The notes under the pieces are model-generated. The model made no database searches and was not told the DNA's origin. It was given only the letters and a program-made list of their open reading frames with translations. Made by a program: the position numbers and the translations under genes. DNA of 64,000 nucleotides from Sphingorhabdus sp. Its GTDB lineage: Bacteria; Pseudomonadota; Alphaproteobacteria; Sphingomonadales; Sphingomonadaceae. Each line of letters opens with the position of its first letter. The stretch's first letter is position 1. This document shows, one piece after another, positions 41,475 through 50,873 of this stretch. The stretch lies in the NCBI RefSeq assembly GCF_023910635.1, contig NZ_JAAVVZ010000010.1:1-64000 (forward strand), written 5' to 3'.

Positions 41475-43991
41475 ATGGATATCCAGCCCCCACCTGCCGA
41501 AGTGCCGACAACGATCAGTTACCGGCTGAAACGTGACGCCGAAAGTTTTGTGACCCGCTGGCAGGGATATTGGCAAAGCAAGCGTTTTCGTTTGGCCACT
41601 TACGCCGTGGGTGCGCTGTTCGTTCTACTTTTGATATTCTGGGCGCTGTTCGCCCGCAATCTTCCCGATGCAGAGGCGCTGATCGAATATGAATCGCCGC
41701 TGCCAACGGTGGTGCGCGATGTCAACGGAGAGCCGTTCCACAGTTACGCCCGGGAACGTCGCGTTCAATTGGAATATGCGGATTTCCCGAAAACATTGGT
41801 ACATGCCTATCTCGCGGCCGAAGACAAAACCTTTTTCAGCCATGGCGGGATTGACTATCCCGGTATCGCGTCAGCCATTTTCGACAATATTTTTAGCGAC
41901 AAGCGGTCGCGTGGCGCATCGACCATCACACAACAGGTTGCGAAAAACCTGCTGTTGACCAACGAATATAGTTACACCCGCAAGGTCAAGGAGGCGATCT
42001 TGGCCAAGCGCATTGAAAGCGCGCTGACCAAGCCTCAGATTTTGTCGCTCTATCTCAATGAAATCGCGCTTGGGCGCCAATCATTCGGCGTCGAGGCTGC
42101 AGCGCAAGCCTATTTCGGAAAAAGCGTTGATCAGCTTTTACTGCATGAGATGGCCTTTCTGGCCATCTTGCCAAAGGCGCCGGAACGTTATGGGCGTGCC
42201 AAAAATGCTGACCTTGCCATGTCCCGGCGTAATTGGGTGCTGGGCGAAATGCGCGCAAACGGATGGATCACCGATACGCAGCTTGCGACCGCTCGTGCCC
42301 AACCGCTTGGCCTTGTGACGCAACGTGGCACCGGCTATAAAAATATTGGCGGTTATTTTGCAGAAGAAGTGCGTCGCCAGCTTATAGAAAAATTTGGCGA
42401 AACCGACGAAGCGGGCCCCTACAGCGTATATTCAGGCGGACTTTGGGTCCGGTCATCAATGCACCCCCAACATCAACTTGCAGCGACCAAGGCGTTGCGT
42501 GACGGCTTGCTGCGCTACAATGCTGGCAAGGCGTGGAAAGCCAATTTGGGCACAATTGACGTCACCGATGACAAATGGCCATCCCGCTTTGCATCGACCA
42601 ATATTGGCATTGATTATGCGAATTGGCGTGCTGGCGTTGCGCTTGGCAAAGGGCGCGTTGGATTTGCGGATGGTTCGACCGCGCGCCTCGATGGTGGCCC
42701 CGCCGCGATGAAGGCAGGTGACGTGATCGCTGTTGCGCCCAATGGCACGAACAGCTTTGTCGTCCGCAGCGTGCCAGAGGTCGGCGGCGGCATGGTCGTC
42801 CAAGACCCTTTCAACGGACGTGTGCTCGCGGTGCAAGGCGGCTTTGACAATCGTATTTCCAGCTTCAATCGCGCAACACAGGCACAGCGGCAGCCCGGAT
42901 CAACCATTAAACCCTTTGTCTACGCAACCGCGCTCGACAATGGAATGACGCCGACGTCGATTATCGTCGATGGTCCCTATTGCGTCTGGCAAGGTGCGAA
43001 CTTAGGCCAAAAATGCTTTCGCAATTTCACAGGTGGCGGGGCAGGGCCGCAAACCATGCGGTGGGGCCTCGAACAATCACGCAACCTGATGACGGTCCGA
43101 GCGGCCGCTGAATCGGGCATGGACAATGTGACCGACACCTTACGTGACATGTCGATTGGCGATTATCCTGATTATCTTTCCTACGCGTTAGGTGCAGGCG
43201 ACACGACAGTGTTGAAGATGGTCAACGCCTATTCGATGCTGGTCAATCACGGACGTGAATTAAAGCCGACATTCATTGATTTTGCGCAAAATCGCAAAGG
43301 CAAGGTTATTTGGCCGGCCAAGTGGAAACCCTGCACGGGTTGCCGCGCGCCCGATTGGAATGGCAGGCCAATGCCGCGCTTCACACCTGCGGGCAAGCAA
43401 GTCATGGACCCCATCACGGCGTATCAAGTCGTGCATATGTTGGAAGGCGTGGTACAACGCGGCACCGCCGTTACATTGCGCGAGCTCGACCGACCATTGT
43501 TCGGCAAAACCGGAACAACCACTGGCCCGACAAATGTCTGGTTCATCGGCGGATCACCCAATTTAGTAGCTGGTCTCTATTTGGGCTTTGACCAACCGCG
43601 CAACATGGGTGGCTATGCGCAGGGAAGCTCACTTGCTGCGCCCATTTTCAAACAGTTCGCACGCACAGCGATGGCCGATATGCCTAAGACACCGTTCATC
43701 GCGCCGGCCGGAACGCGGCTTGTCCGCGTGGATCGCAGGAGTGGCAAGCGCGTCTATGGAGCCTGGCCGAGTGATGACCCGCTAAGCGCGGTGATATGGG
43801 AGGCGTTCAAGGCCGAAACGGAGCCAAAGCGCTCTATCCGTCAGGAAGAACTCGCCGCGCGGGGCGACAAGCCAAAGAAAGCAACTGAAACGCAGTCTGA
43901 TGGTGCTGCCGGCGCGGCCAACGCCCCAAGCGCAAGCGTCGGGACAAAGCGCGACCAGGAGTTTATCCAGCAAGAGGGCGGAATTTATTAG
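41475..43991 (+). CDS. mrcA: Penicillin-binding protein 1A (bifunctional glycosyltransferase/transpeptidase)
   Basis: An 838-residue class A PBP. After a short cytoplasmic part and one membrane anchor (LATYAVGALFVLLLIFWALFA), the glycosyltransferase domain has catalytic E116 in AAEDKTFFSHGG, plus RGASTITQQVAKNLLL. An OB/linker domain follows. The transpeptidase has S476 in RQPGSTIKPF, SxN in QSRNLM and KTG in LFGKTGTTTGPTNVWF. The C-terminal tail is disordered (Lys/Ala/Ser-rich). Function: polymerises and crosslinks peptidoglycan outside the inner membrane. The TAG stop (43989-43991) runs directly into a GGTCAGGACC repeat. Confidence 0.95.
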   Translation: MDIQPPPAEVPTTISYRLKRDAESFVTRWQGYWQSKRFRLATYAVGALFVLLLIFWALFARNLPDAEALIEYESPLPTVVRDVNGEPFHSYARERRVQLEYADFPKTLVHAYLAAEDKTFFSHGGIDYPGIASAIFDNIFSDKRSRGASTITQQVAKNLLLTNEYSYTRKVKEAILAKRIESALTKPQILSLYLNEIALGRQSFGVEAAAQAYFGKSVDQLLLHEMAFLAILPKAPERYGRAKNADLAMSRRNWVLGEMRANGWITDTQLATARAQPLGLVTQRGTGYKNIGGYFAEEVRRQLIEKFGETDEAGPYSVYSGGLWVRSSMHPQHQLAATKALRDGLLRYNAGKAWKANLGTIDVTDDKWPSRFASTNIGIDYANWRAGVALGKGRVGFADGSTARLDGGPAAMKAGDVIAVAPNGTNSFVVRSVPEVGGGMVVQDPFNGRVLAVQGGFDNRISSFNRATQAQRQPGSTIKPFVYATALDNGMTPTSIIVDGPYCVWQGANLGQKCFRNFTGGGAGPQTMRWGLEQSRNLMTVRAAAESGMDNVTDTLRDMSIGDYPDYLSYALGAGDTTVLKMVNAYSMLVNHGRELKPTFIDFAQNRKGKVIWPAKWKPCTGCRAPDWNGRPMPRFTPAGKQVMDPITAYQVVHMLEGVVQRGTAVTLRELDRPLFGKTGTTTGPTNVWFIGGSPNLVAGLYLGFDQPRNMGGYAQGSSLAAPIFKQFARTAMADMPKTPFIAPAGTRLVRVDRRSGKRVYGAWPSDDPLSAVIWEAFKAETEPKRSIRQEELAARGDKPKKATETQSDGAAGAANAPSASVGTKRDQEFIQQEGGIY

Positions 43992-44374
43992 GTCAGGACC
44001 CTGGGGTCAGGACCACTTAAATCCACCTTCGCGGCGTCAAAATGGCAAAGATATCGAAGGAAAATGTCCGCCGCAGGCAGTCATTCTGCCTGCAAGGTCA
44101 TTTTGTTTCGAGATCGAAGCCATTTTGACGTCCTTCGGATTTGACCCATATTGTCCATTGCCACGTTGGCAAAGCTAGACTTAGAACCACTAAGTCCTGC
44201 GCTTACCGCCTGGCACTGAACAGTATGGCCTCAAACCGCGAAGGTGGATTTAAGTGGTCCTGACCCTAATAGATTTTGTGCTGCGGCGGATAACTCTGGT
44301 CATCGCTGCCTTTGACTTGAGCGTCCAATCAGCTAAAGGCCGCGGCTGACCTATTCATTCCCTTGGAGTTTCTT
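43992..44374. other. Gap between PBP1A and prfB, mostly a family-1 repeat
   Basis: 383 bases. 43991-44002 hold an extra GGTCAGGACCCT fragment, 44005-44265 the long family-1 element, and 44266-44374 the prfB leader with its ribosome binding site TTGGAG. No ORF. Confidence 0.7.
44005..44265. repeat. Family-1 repeat, long copy with three-way-junction fold
   Basis: 261 bp. Terminal arms 44005-44034 and 44236-44265 are perfect 30-bp complements beginning GGTCAGGACCACTTAAATCC. Branch I: CGTCAAAATGG (44035-44045) with CCATTTTGACG (44120-44130), enclosing a further hairpin GCAGGCAG-tcatt-CTGCCTGC. Branch II: CCATATTGT (44146-44154) with ACAGTATGG (44220-44228), inside which GACTTAG-aacca-CTAAGTC pairs perfectly. 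Confidence 0.92.
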
Positions 44375-45502
44375 ATGCGCGCCGACGCAGAAGGCTATGT
44401 TGCCCGCATTGATGCCGCCCTCAACCTCGTCAAGATGTCGCTTGACTGGGATCGCGCTTTACGTCGCTTGGATGAACTGAATGCCAAGGTTGAGGACCCG
44501 ACCTTGTGGGATAATCCCAAGGCCGCCGAAGAAGTTATGCGCGAACGCCGCCGGTTGGATGCGGCCATTGGGACTGTGCGCGAAATCGACGCCGATAAGG
44601 CGGGCACGGTTGAGTTAATCGAGCTTGCCGAGATGGAAGGCGACGCCGAGTTGGGCGATGAAGGCGCCGCCGCATTGAAAGCATTGGCAGACCGTGCCGA
44701 CCGCGACAAGGTCTCTGCATTGCTGTCGGGCGAAGCAGACAGCAACGACACCTTCATTGAAATTCATGCGGGCGCGGGTGGCACCGAGAGCCAGGATTGG
44801 GCCGAAATGCTTCAGCGCATGTATTATCGCTGGGCCGAACAACGCGGGTATAAGGTCGAAATGGTCGATTATCAGGCAGGTGATCAGGCAGGCATCAAAT
44901 CCGCCACCCTGCTGGTGAAAGGCGAAAATGCCTATGGCTATGCCAAGACCGAAAGCGGCGTCCACCGTTTGGTCCGTATTTCACCTTATGACAGCGCGGC
45001 AAAGCGGCATACGAGCTTTTCAAGCGTCTGGGTGTATCCGGTCATCGACGACAATATCGACATTGAAATCAACGAAGGCGATTTAAAGATCGATACTTAC
45101 CGCGCGTCCGGCGCAGGCGGGCAGCACGTTAACACGACGGACTCAGCCGTTCGTATCACGCACAAACCATCGGGCATCGTCGTTGCCAGCCAGAACGACC
45201 GCAGCCAGCACAAAAACCGCGCAACCGCGATGGGCATGTTGAAGGCACGACTATACGAAGCCGAACTGCGCAAGCGCGAAGAGGTCGCGAGCGGCGAATA
45301 TGCGGCCAAGACCGAAATCGGTTGGGGCCACCAGATCCGCTCCTACGTGCTTCAACCCTATCAAATGGTCAAAGACCTGCGCACTGGCGTCACGTCGCCT
45401 ACACCCGGCGACGTGCTCGACGGCGACCTAGACAATTTCATCGCCGCCGCATTGGCCCAGCGGGTAACAGGTGAAGCGGTTGCAGTTGAGGATGTGGATT
45501 AA
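44375..45502 (+). CDS. prfB: Peptide chain release factor 2
   Basis: A 375-residue class I release factor that reads UGA/UAA and triggers peptidyl-tRNA hydrolysis. GGQ is at residues 248-250 in [21 protein letters not shown]. The RF2-type recognition region contains [19 protein letters not shown], where E. coli has the SPF tripeptide. The N-terminal helical domain starts [19 protein letters not shown] 44375 follows GGAG at 7 nt; an upstream in-frame TTG (44363) is less likely. The frame is continuous, so the programmed +1 frameshift seen in many bacterial prfB genes is absent here. Confidence 0.95.
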   Translation: MRADAEGYVARIDAALNLVKMSLDWDRALRRLDELNAKVEDPTLWDNPKAAEEVMRERRRLDAAIGTVREIDADKAGTVELIELAEMEGDAELGDEGAAALKALADRADRDKVSALLSGEADSNDTFIEIHAGAGGTESQDWAEMLQRMYYRWAEQRGYKVEMVDYQAGDQAGIKSATLLVKGENAYGYAKTESGVHRLVRISPYDSAAKRHTSFSSVWVYPVIDDNIDIEINEGDLKIDTYRASGAGGQHVNTTDSAVRITHKPSGIVVASQNDRSQHKNRATAMGMLKARLYEAELRKREEVASGEYAAKTEIGWGHQIRSYVLQPYQMVKDLRTGVTSPTPGDVLDGDLDNFIAAALAQRVTGEAVAVEDVD

Positions 45503-45611
45503 ATTTCTGTAATTAAATATTTAAATACAATGATGCGCGATTGCCCCAATTCTTCTTCGCGCGTTTGAAGGTTTTGGGAAAATAGTTTTGCGGTTATATC
45601 GCTCGGGATAA

Positions 45612-46394
45612 TCAACCCCCTGGCGAAGCCGCGCTTCCTGCTAGCAATCCGCCGTCCAAATGTATTTCGCTGCCGGTCATATAGCTTGCATCGTCTGACG
45701 CTAGCAAAAGGGCGATGGCGGCGACTTCGTCGACTGTGCCGAAACGTTTGAGCGGCGTATCTGCCACCATCGCCGCCATACGGGCGTCGCGGTCGGGGCC
45801 GTTGCCGATCATCGCCTCCCACATCGGCGTGAGGATCGCGGCGGGGTGGATCGAGTTGCAACGGATTTTCAGTCCTTGGCCAGCGCAGTATAAAGCGACC
45901 GATTTTGTGTGATTGCGGATTGCGGCCTTGGACGAGGCGTACGCCGCCGCGCCCGGTATACCGACAAGGCCGGAGCGCGACGACATGTTGATGATCGACC
46001 CTGCGCGCTTTTGACGCATTGCCCCAATCGCATAACGGCACCCCAAGAATGTCCCGTCCAGATTGACAGCGTGCACTCGGCGCCACTCGCCCAACGTTGC
46101 GTGTTCAGGGTCGTGCGGGCCGGGGTTTTCTTCGAAACCTGTTATGCCGGCATTGTTGACCACAATATCCATTTGGGGATGTTCTGCGGCGAGGCTCTCC
46201 CAATCTTTCTCCGACGAGACATCGAGTTTGATAAATACGCCGCCGATTTCGGCTGCAAGCTCAGTCCCATTTTCGGCGTCAATGTCGGCGATAACAATTT
46301 GCGCACCCTCCGCCGCAAAGCATCGCACGATTGCGGCCCCGATACCGCGCGCGCCGCCCGTGATAAGGGCCGATTTATCCTGTAATTTGGGCAT
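45612..46394 (-). CDS. SDR family NAD(P)-dependent oxidoreductase
   Basis: A 260-residue classical short-chain dehydrogenase. The cofactor motif is [11 protein letters not shown] (residues 12-22), with Asp in VIADIDAE favouring NAD. NNAG occurs in [11 protein letters not shown], the catalytic Ser in [11 protein letters not shown] and YxxxK in [12 protein letters not shown]. The C-terminus is the usual [13 protein letters not shown]. The pattern resembles 3-alpha/20-beta-hydroxysteroid and glucose dehydrogenases; substrate unknown. It stands alone. A family-1 repeat (46455-46656) lies just upstream, within about 60 bp of its start, so it may carry or disturb the promoter. Confidence 0.88.
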   Translation of the reverse strand: MPKLQDKSALITGGARGIGAAIVRCFAAEGAQIVIADIDAENGTELAAEIGGVFIKLDVSSEKDWESLAAEHPQMDIVVNNAGITGFEENPGPHDPEHATLGEWRRVHAVNLDGTFLGCRYAIGAMRQKRAGSIINMSSRSGLVGIPGAAAYASSKAAIRNHTKSVALYCAGQGLKIRCNSIHPAAILTPMWEAMIGNGPDRDARMAAMVADTPLKRFGTVDEVAAIALLLASDDASYMTGSEIHLDGGLLAGSAASPGG

Positions 46395-46454
46395 AGGTTC
46401 TTCCTGAAATATTTTGCAACGCGTTCGTCATGCCTGTGTGGCTGTCTATCTTAG

Positions 46455-46656
46455 GGTCAGGACCACTTAAATCCACCATCGCGGCGTCAAAATGGCAAAG
46501 ATATCGAAGCCATTTTGGCGTCCGGAGGATTTGACCCATACTGTCCATTGCCGCGTTGGCAAGCTTGGACTTAGAACCACTAAGCCCTGCGCTTTGCCGC
46601 CTTGCACTGAACAGTATGGCCTCAAACCGCGAAGGTGGATTTAATAGGTCCTGACC
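46455..46656. repeat. Family-1 repeat, intermediate copy with three-way-junction fold
   Basis: 202 bp. Arms 46455-46484 and 46627-46656 pair with three or so mismatches. Branch I: CGTCAAAATGG (46485-46495) with CCATTTTGGCG (46510-46520), 14-nt loop. Branch II: CCATACTGT (46536-46544) with ACAGTATGG (46611-46619), nine perfect pairs, enclosing GGCAAGC / GCTTTGCC and GACTTAG-aacca-CTAAG. It is flanked by TTAG on the left and CTAG on the right. Confidence 0.92.
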
Positions 46657-46689
46657 CTAGAATGGATAAATGGACCCTGAAACAAGTTC

Positions 46690-46749
46690 AGGGTGACGGC
46701 ATTGCTTCTAGGGTGACGGGATTGTTTCGAGGGTGACGGGAGTAGGGCG
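46690..46749 (+). repeat. Three 20-bp imperfect tandem repeats (AGGGTGACGG...)
   Basis: Units 46690-46709, 46710-46729 and 46730-46749 share AGGGTGACGG at the start and diverge towards the end. The first fuses with the TTCAGGGTGACG arm of a short palindrome. Confidence 0.75.
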
Positions 46750-46765
46750 TCGTTTCGTATACGCA

Positions 46766-47227
46766 TCACCCACGCGTCAGCGCATCAATCGCGCCTTGCA
46801 GGATGAACGCTGCTGCGCCGCTGTCGATTTTTTCTGCGCGTTTGGCGCGGCTCATGTCGGCGGCGATCATGTCGCGTTCAACGGCTTGGGTCGACCAACG
46901 TTCGTCACGCAGCAAAATTGGAAGGCCCAGATCTGCGATATTTTTCGCAAAGGCGCGGCTGGACTGGCTTCGCGGGCTTTCGCTGCCATCCATATTCAAC
47001 GGCAAGCCGATCACAATGCCGCGCGTTGGCCGCGTCGCGATAGCGGCCTTTAATTCGAATTTATCCTGCGTAAACTTGGCGCGTTTGATGAGGTCAGCGG
47101 GCGAGGCGAAGGTCCAGCCGGCATCACAAAATGCCGTGCCAATGGTTTTGCTGCCGACATCAAGCCCGATTAAAACGCCGCCGTCTGGCAGTTGATCGCG
47201 GAAGCTGGCAACCGATTCAAAAATCAT
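46766..47227 (-). CDS. ruvX: Putative pre-16S rRNA nuclease / Holliday junction resolvase YqgF (RuvX)
   Basis: A 153-residue RNase H-fold protein. The first acidic residue is in [17 protein letters not shown], the second region is [19 protein letters not shown], and the ending motifs are [15 protein letters not shown] and the Asp/Ser pocket of [16 protein letters not shown]. The family matures the 5' end of 16S rRNA and is often annotated as a Holliday-junction resolvase. ATG 47227 overlaps the stop of the upstream DUF3089 gene (ATGA), so translation is coupled; the longer start at 47254 would overlap it by 30 nt. Confidence 0.92.
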   Translation of the reverse strand: MIFESVASFRDQLPDGGVLIGLDVGSKTIGTAFCDAGWTFASPADLIKRAKFTQDKFELKAAIATRPTRGIVIGLPLNMDGSESPRSQSSRAFAKNIADLGLPILLRDERWSTQAVERDMIAADMSRAKRAEKIDSGAAAFILQGAIDALTRG

Positions 47228-48333
47228 TTCTGCAGATATTTCTGCAAGCGCCATGTCGCATCCGCCCGCACATTGGCCCAGAATAAAGGGAAATCATATA
47301 CATGGTAATTGTTGCCGGGCAGGACATAGGGTCCAATCTCTGGCGGATCGCCAATCAGCAGAAACCCCTTGCCATCGCATCGTGCCGGCACGGCACCAAC
47401 AATCATTTCGCCGGTTTCTAACTTATCATTGGGCTTTAATGTGCCCAAATTCGCCTCCATCAACGCAGTAGGCTCCGCACCGCCATTTAACGGGTTGGTA
47501 CATAGCATCGGCGTGTCCTTGCGCGGCGTGCCGTCAAATCCGGTTGTGGCGTTATAGACTTTGACGATCCGGTCATATTCGGCAGGCTCGGCAAAGCTTT
47601 GCCACGCCATGATGCAGCCGGTGTCATCGGGACCAGCGCAAGCAGGAAAGCCCATTTGTGGCATATCAGCGGTTATCGATATCGGCCATCCAACGGCGTA
47701 TACGGCGACAATGCGTTTCGCGATTGGCTTGCCCGCCACGCGGTCCTTAAGCAAATTTGTAAGGTGCAGCGCGCCTTGGCTATGCCCGGCCAATATGATC
47801 GGGCGGTCTTTTTGGACCTTCGCTGCAAATTCATCAAAGGCCAAGAGCACATCTTGATAAGCGGCATCCAGCGCTTGCTGGCCCTCCGGCTTGGTGGTCA
47901 GAAATGCGCCAATCGCTGCCTGACGGTAACGCGGTGCCCACATCTCGCCTGCACTGGCGAGCGGCGAAGCAAGGCCGCGCAGGAACATGCGCGCACGGTC
48001 CTGTGATTCTGCGTCATTTAAGGGCGCGTTCCAATAATCCCTGCCGATATAGGATGTGGGATGCACAAAAAATATCGCGGCAGAACCGGGTATTTCGGGC
48101 TTCGCCGCGCCGGTCGGTAACCAGTCCGCAGGATTGCCCGTTTTGCCGGGACGCGCAAACCACATGTCGTTGCCTGCATATTTGCTGGGTTCAAAGGCCG
48201 GTTGCTGTTCAAACTTGCCCGTCGGGACAAAGGCAAGCTCCGTCAGCTCGCTTTCATAGATACGAATGACAAAGCCACCCGCAATGACGAGAACGATAAG
48301 CGCTGCGACGATATAAAGAAATTTACGTGCCAA
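47224..48333 (-). CDS. DUF3089 alpha/beta-hydrolase-like protein
   Basis: A 369-residue protein with one N-terminal membrane anchor ([21 protein letters not shown]) and a DUF3089 domain. Landmarks are [21 protein letters not shown], the nucleophile elbow [16 protein letters not shown] with the Ser of GHSQG, and [17 protein letters not shown]3089 proteins are lipase-like and of unknown substrate; the anchor suggests periplasmic action. It is transcribed with ruvX. Upstream, 217 bp separate it from the divergent ffs-dnaX locus. Confidence 0.85.
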   Translation of the reverse strand: MARKFLYIVAALIVLVIAGGFVIRIYESELTELAFVPTGKFEQQPAFEPSKYAGNDMWFARPGKTGNPADWLPTGAAKPEIPGSAAIFFVHPTSYIGRDYWNAPLNDAESQDRARMFLRGLASPLASAGEMWAPRYRQAAIGAFLTTKPEGQQALDAAYQDVLLAFDEFAAKVQKDRPIILAGHSQGALHLTNLLKDRVAGKPIAKRIVAVYAVGWPISITADMPQMGFPACAGPDDTGCIMAWQSFAEPAEYDRIVKVYNATTGFDGTPRKDTPMLCTNPLNGGAEPTALMEANLGTLKPNDKLETGEMIVGAVPARCDGKGFLLIGDPPEIGPYVLPGNNYHVYDFPLFWANVRADATWRLQKYLQK

Positions 48334-48517
48334 TTTTATGTCCTGAGATTTTGTTGCGATTTACCCGATTGGATAGAAATAGCATCGGAAAATTGAATGG
48401 AGGCTGAAAGATTAGTTAACTCCGCCATTTTGCGCATAAAGTCTTTGGCAAACTTCCATGTAAAAGCGCCTTTCTGGCCCAGTTAATTGCGGCACTTGCC
48501 AAAACCCACAGCCGGTC

Positions 48518-48546
48518 TTGCAATTCGATAAGGTCGCGGCCATATG
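48518..48546 (+). promoter_or_regulatory. Candidate promoter of the 4.5S RNA gene
   Basis: TTGCAA, 17-bp spacer, CATATG. The predicted transcript start falls at about 48551, matching the 5' strand of the RNA stem. The -10 box is poor, so this rests on spacing and position. Confidence 0.45.
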
Positions 48547-48550
48547 CGGC

Positions 48551-48646
48551 GTGGGAGTCGGATGGACGTGGCACTCGCCAACCTGGTCAGATCCTGACGG
48601 AAGCAGCCACAACGAATTCGCTGCGGGTCATTCGGCTCCTACTTTT
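48551..48646 (+). ncRNA. ffs: Signal recognition particle 4.5S RNA
   Basis: The conserved SRP core is CCTGGTCAGATCCTGACGGAAGCAGCC, written here in parts: ACCTGGTCAG at 48581-48590 and GGAAGCAGCC at 48599-48608. The flanks pair: GTGGGAGTCGGATG at the 5' end with CATTCGGCTCCTAC at the 3' end, allowing G-U pairs. A TTTT tract follows (48643-48646). It binds Ffh for co-translational membrane targeting. Position directly upstream of dnaX is usual for this group. A long ORF runs through it, but that extension is not protein. Confidence 0.93.
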
Positions 48647-48697
48647 CCCCGTGTTTCGGTGGAGAAGACTTCGACAAAGGTCGGTGATGCTTCTAAT

Positions 48698-50455
48698 ATG
48701 ATGATAATGCCCGACTCCGACAGCCCAGATTTCGCATCACGCGACCCCGATATGCCCGATGACGCATTGGGACTGGGGCTGGATTTGCCACTAGCCGGCC
48801 AGTCACCAGCGGTTAAACCGTCCACCGCGCCGGTCCCGACCGGCGGCGCTGCCTACCGCGTTTTGGCACGCAAATACCGGCCACAGACTTTTGCAGAGCT
48901 GATCGGGCAGGATGCCATGGTGCAGACGCTTGGCAACGCCATTAAGCGGGACCGGCTGGCGCATGCATTTTTGATGACTGGCGTGCGCGGGGTGGGGAAA
49001 ACCTCTACCGCGCGGCTGATTGCTAAGGCGCTGAACTGCATTGGAACCGACGGGCAGGGTGGCCCAACTATCGACCCGTGCGGTGTGTGCGAGCCTTGCG
49101 TAGCGATTGCCGAAGGGCGGCATATTGACGTCATCGAAATGGATGCCGCAAGCCACACCGGCGTTGACGATGTGCGTGAGATTATTGAGGCGGTGCGTTA
49201 TTCCGCCGTATCCGCGCGCTATAAAATTTACATCATCGACGAAGTGCACATGCTGTCGAAAAACGCGTTCAATGCCTTGTTGAAGACGCTTGAAGAGCCG
49301 CCGGGCCATGTGAAGTTCCTGTTTGCCACGACTGAGGTGAACAAGGTTCCGATCACCGTATTGTCGCGGTGCCAGCGTTTTGATTTGAAGCGGATTTCGA
49401 CCGAGAAACTTTCGGCGCACTTTGCGGAAATCTCGGCCAAGGAAGCCGTTGCGGCCGAGGCGGAGGCACTGACCCTCATCGCGCAAGCGGCAGAAGGCTC
49501 GGTGCGCGATGGCCTCTCGATCCTCGATCAAGCCATTGCCCATGCCGATATGGAGGGCGACGGAAAGGTAACCGCCGCGCAGGTTCGCGACATGTTGGGG
49601 CTTTCCGACCGTGGCGCAATTCGCCGTCTGTTCGGGCTTATCCTGATAGGCGACGCGCAGGCGATGCTGGCGGAGGCGAAGAACCAGTATGTTTTGGGCG
49701 TTGAACCGCTGGCGATGTTTGCCGGGCTTTTGTCCGAGGTCCATCGGCTCACGCTCGCAAAGGTTGGCGCGCCGCGTGATAAAGCTTTGGATGCCGAGGC
49801 TGCGGCCGTGGTCGAAGATCATGCCGACCGTTTATCCTTCCCCGTTTTGCACCGCTTATGGCAGTTGTTGCTGAAGGGCCAAGAAGAGGTCGCCCGCGCT
49901 TCTGTTCCCCTTGATGCGGCGGATATGGCACTGCTGCGTGTGGTTCATGCAGCGACGCTGCCTGATCCCGGGGAGCTGGCCAAGATGATTGGCGAAGGGG
50001 CGTTCACGGCTACACCGTCGGCTTCCGCGTCCACCGCGCGCGATGTGCCGCCAACGGCAAATGTGCAGACATTGATGCCAGCGGATTTCCATGCACTGCT
50101 GGAAAGATTATCGCGGGATGGTTTTGTCAGCCTTGAGATGACCATGCGCGATGTGGTCCGCCTCGTGGATTATGCGCCGCCTTTGCTGGCGTACCAGTTG
50201 GCCGGGCCCGTTGCGCCGACCTTTATGGCCGAATTGCGCGATGCCTTGGCCAAGGTCACCGGGACCCGCTGGGAACTACAAGAGCGCGCCGGCGAAGCGC
50301 CGCCAAGCTTGCTGGAGCAAGAGCAAGCAGCAGCCGAAGCGGATAAACATATTATATTGGAGTCACCTTTGGTCAAAGCCGCTTTCGCCGCGTTTCCAGA
50401 GGCGGAGCTGCTCGACAGCGACGAAAATGGCATGAAATGGAGCAAGAGCGCATGA
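48698..50455 (+). CDS. dnaX: DNA polymerase III subunit gamma/tau
   Basis: A 585-residue clamp-loader ATPase. A short acidic, disordered N-terminus (MPDSDSPDFASRDPDMPDD) precedes the AAA+ domain: YRVLARKYRPQTFAELIGQ, Walker A GVRGVGKTSTARLIAKALNC, zinc cysteines in CGVCEPCVAIAEG, Walker B DEVHMLS, sensor 1 LFATTEVNK and Arg finger SVRDGLS/RCQRFDL region. The tau-like C-terminal domain follows. The start is uncertain among ATG 48698, 48701 and 48707; upstream in-frame codons fall in the 4.5S RNA gene and are excluded. No obvious slippery A-run for gamma was noticed. ybaB overlaps its stop. Confidence 0.93.
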   Translation: MMIMPDSDSPDFASRDPDMPDDALGLGLDLPLAGQSPAVKPSTAPVPTGGAAYRVLARKYRPQTFAELIGQDAMVQTLGNAIKRDRLAHAFLMTGVRGVGKTSTARLIAKALNCIGTDGQGGPTIDPCGVCEPCVAIAEGRHIDVIEMDAASHTGVDDVREIIEAVRYSAVSARYKIYIIDEVHMLSKNAFNALLKTLEEPPGHVKFLFATTEVNKVPITVLSRCQRFDLKRISTEKLSAHFAEISAKEAVAAEAEALTLIAQAAEGSVRDGLSILDQAIAHADMEGDGKVTAAQVRDMLGLSDRGAIRRLFGLILIGDAQAMLAEAKNQYVLGVEPLAMFAGLLSEVHRLTLAKVGAPRDKALDAEAAAVVEDHADRLSFPVLHRLWQLLLKGQEEVARASVPLDAADMALLRVVHAATLPDPGELAKMIGEGAFTATPSASASTARDVPPTANVQTLMPADFHALLERLSRDGFVSLEMTMRDVVRLVDYAPPLLAYQLAGPVAPTFMAELRDALAKVTGTRWELQERAGEAPPSLLEQEQAAAEADKHIILESPLVKAAFAAFPEAELLDSDENGMKWSKSA

Positions 50456-50787
50456 AAAGCATGGAAGAGATGATCAAGGCCGCGCAAGAGGCCGCCCAAA
50501 ACATCCAACAGCAGATGGAGCAAGCGCAGGCGACGCTTGACATCATTCAAGTTGAGGGCGTCTCCGGCGGCGGTCTTGTTAAGGTCCGCGCGACCGCAAA
50601 AGGCCGCATTTTGAACGTGGCGCTGGATGACAGCCTGATCGTGCCCGCGGACAAGGGCATGTTGGAAGACCTGATCACAGCAGCCCTCAACGATGCCCGC
50701 GAAAAAGCGGATGCCGCCAGCAACGCCGAAATGAGCAAAATGTCCAGCGGCCTGCCACTGCCGCCCGGGTTCAAATTACCGTTTTAA
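50452..50787 (+). CDS. YbaB/EbfC family nucleoid-associated protein
   Basis: A 111-residue DNA-binding protein of the YbaB family, forming tweezer-like dimers. MKSMEEMIKAAQEAAQNIQQQMEQAQ is the N-terminal helix, VEGVSGGGLVKVRATAKGRI the central sheet, and LIVPADKGMLEDLITAALNDAREKA the C-terminal helices. The ATG at 50452 overlaps the dnaX stop (ATGA), the usual arrangement; the longer frame at 50437 is not needed. Followed by a two-hairpin terminator. Confidence 0.93.
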   Translation: MKSMEEMIKAAQEAAQNIQQQMEQAQATLDIIQVEGVSGGGLVKVRATAKGRILNVALDDSLIVPADKGMLEDLITAALNDAREKADAASNAEMSKMSSGLPLPPGFKLPF

Positions 50788-50840
50788 GCCGTGAACTGAT
50801 AAACAGAACGGCTTTGGTGCCGTATCCCAATACGGCTTTT
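50787..50840 (+). terminator. Double-hairpin terminator after ybaB
   Basis: AAGCCGT pairs with ACGGCTT across a 15-nt loop, and immediately afterwards GCCGTAT-ccca-ATACGGC is followed by TTTTCC (50819-50840). The second hairpin is the stronger terminator. Confidence 0.75.
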
Positions 50841-50873
50841 CCCCAATTAAATGCGCACCACCGAAGCACATGC

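Larger units (their letters stand above)
46395..46765. other. Gap upstream of the SDR gene: family-1 repeat plus short tandem repeats
   Basis: 371 bases: family-1 element at 46455-46656, half of a CCCTGAA..TTCAGGG palindrome around 46675-46698, and three imperfect 20-bp units at 46690-46749. No ORF. Confidence 0.7.

Noticed and set aside
44363-45502. A programmed +1 frameshift in prfB.
   Set aside because: The coding frame is continuous from the ribosome binding site to the stop with no early in-frame UGA.
45499-46086. A 195-codon minus-strand ORF overlapping the SDR gene.
   Set aside because: It lies in another frame of the SDR gene, which has all the family motifs.
48518-48697. An N-terminal extension of DnaX through the upstream ORF.
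   Set aside because: These 60 codons lie over the 4.5S RNA gene and resemble no DnaX N-terminus.
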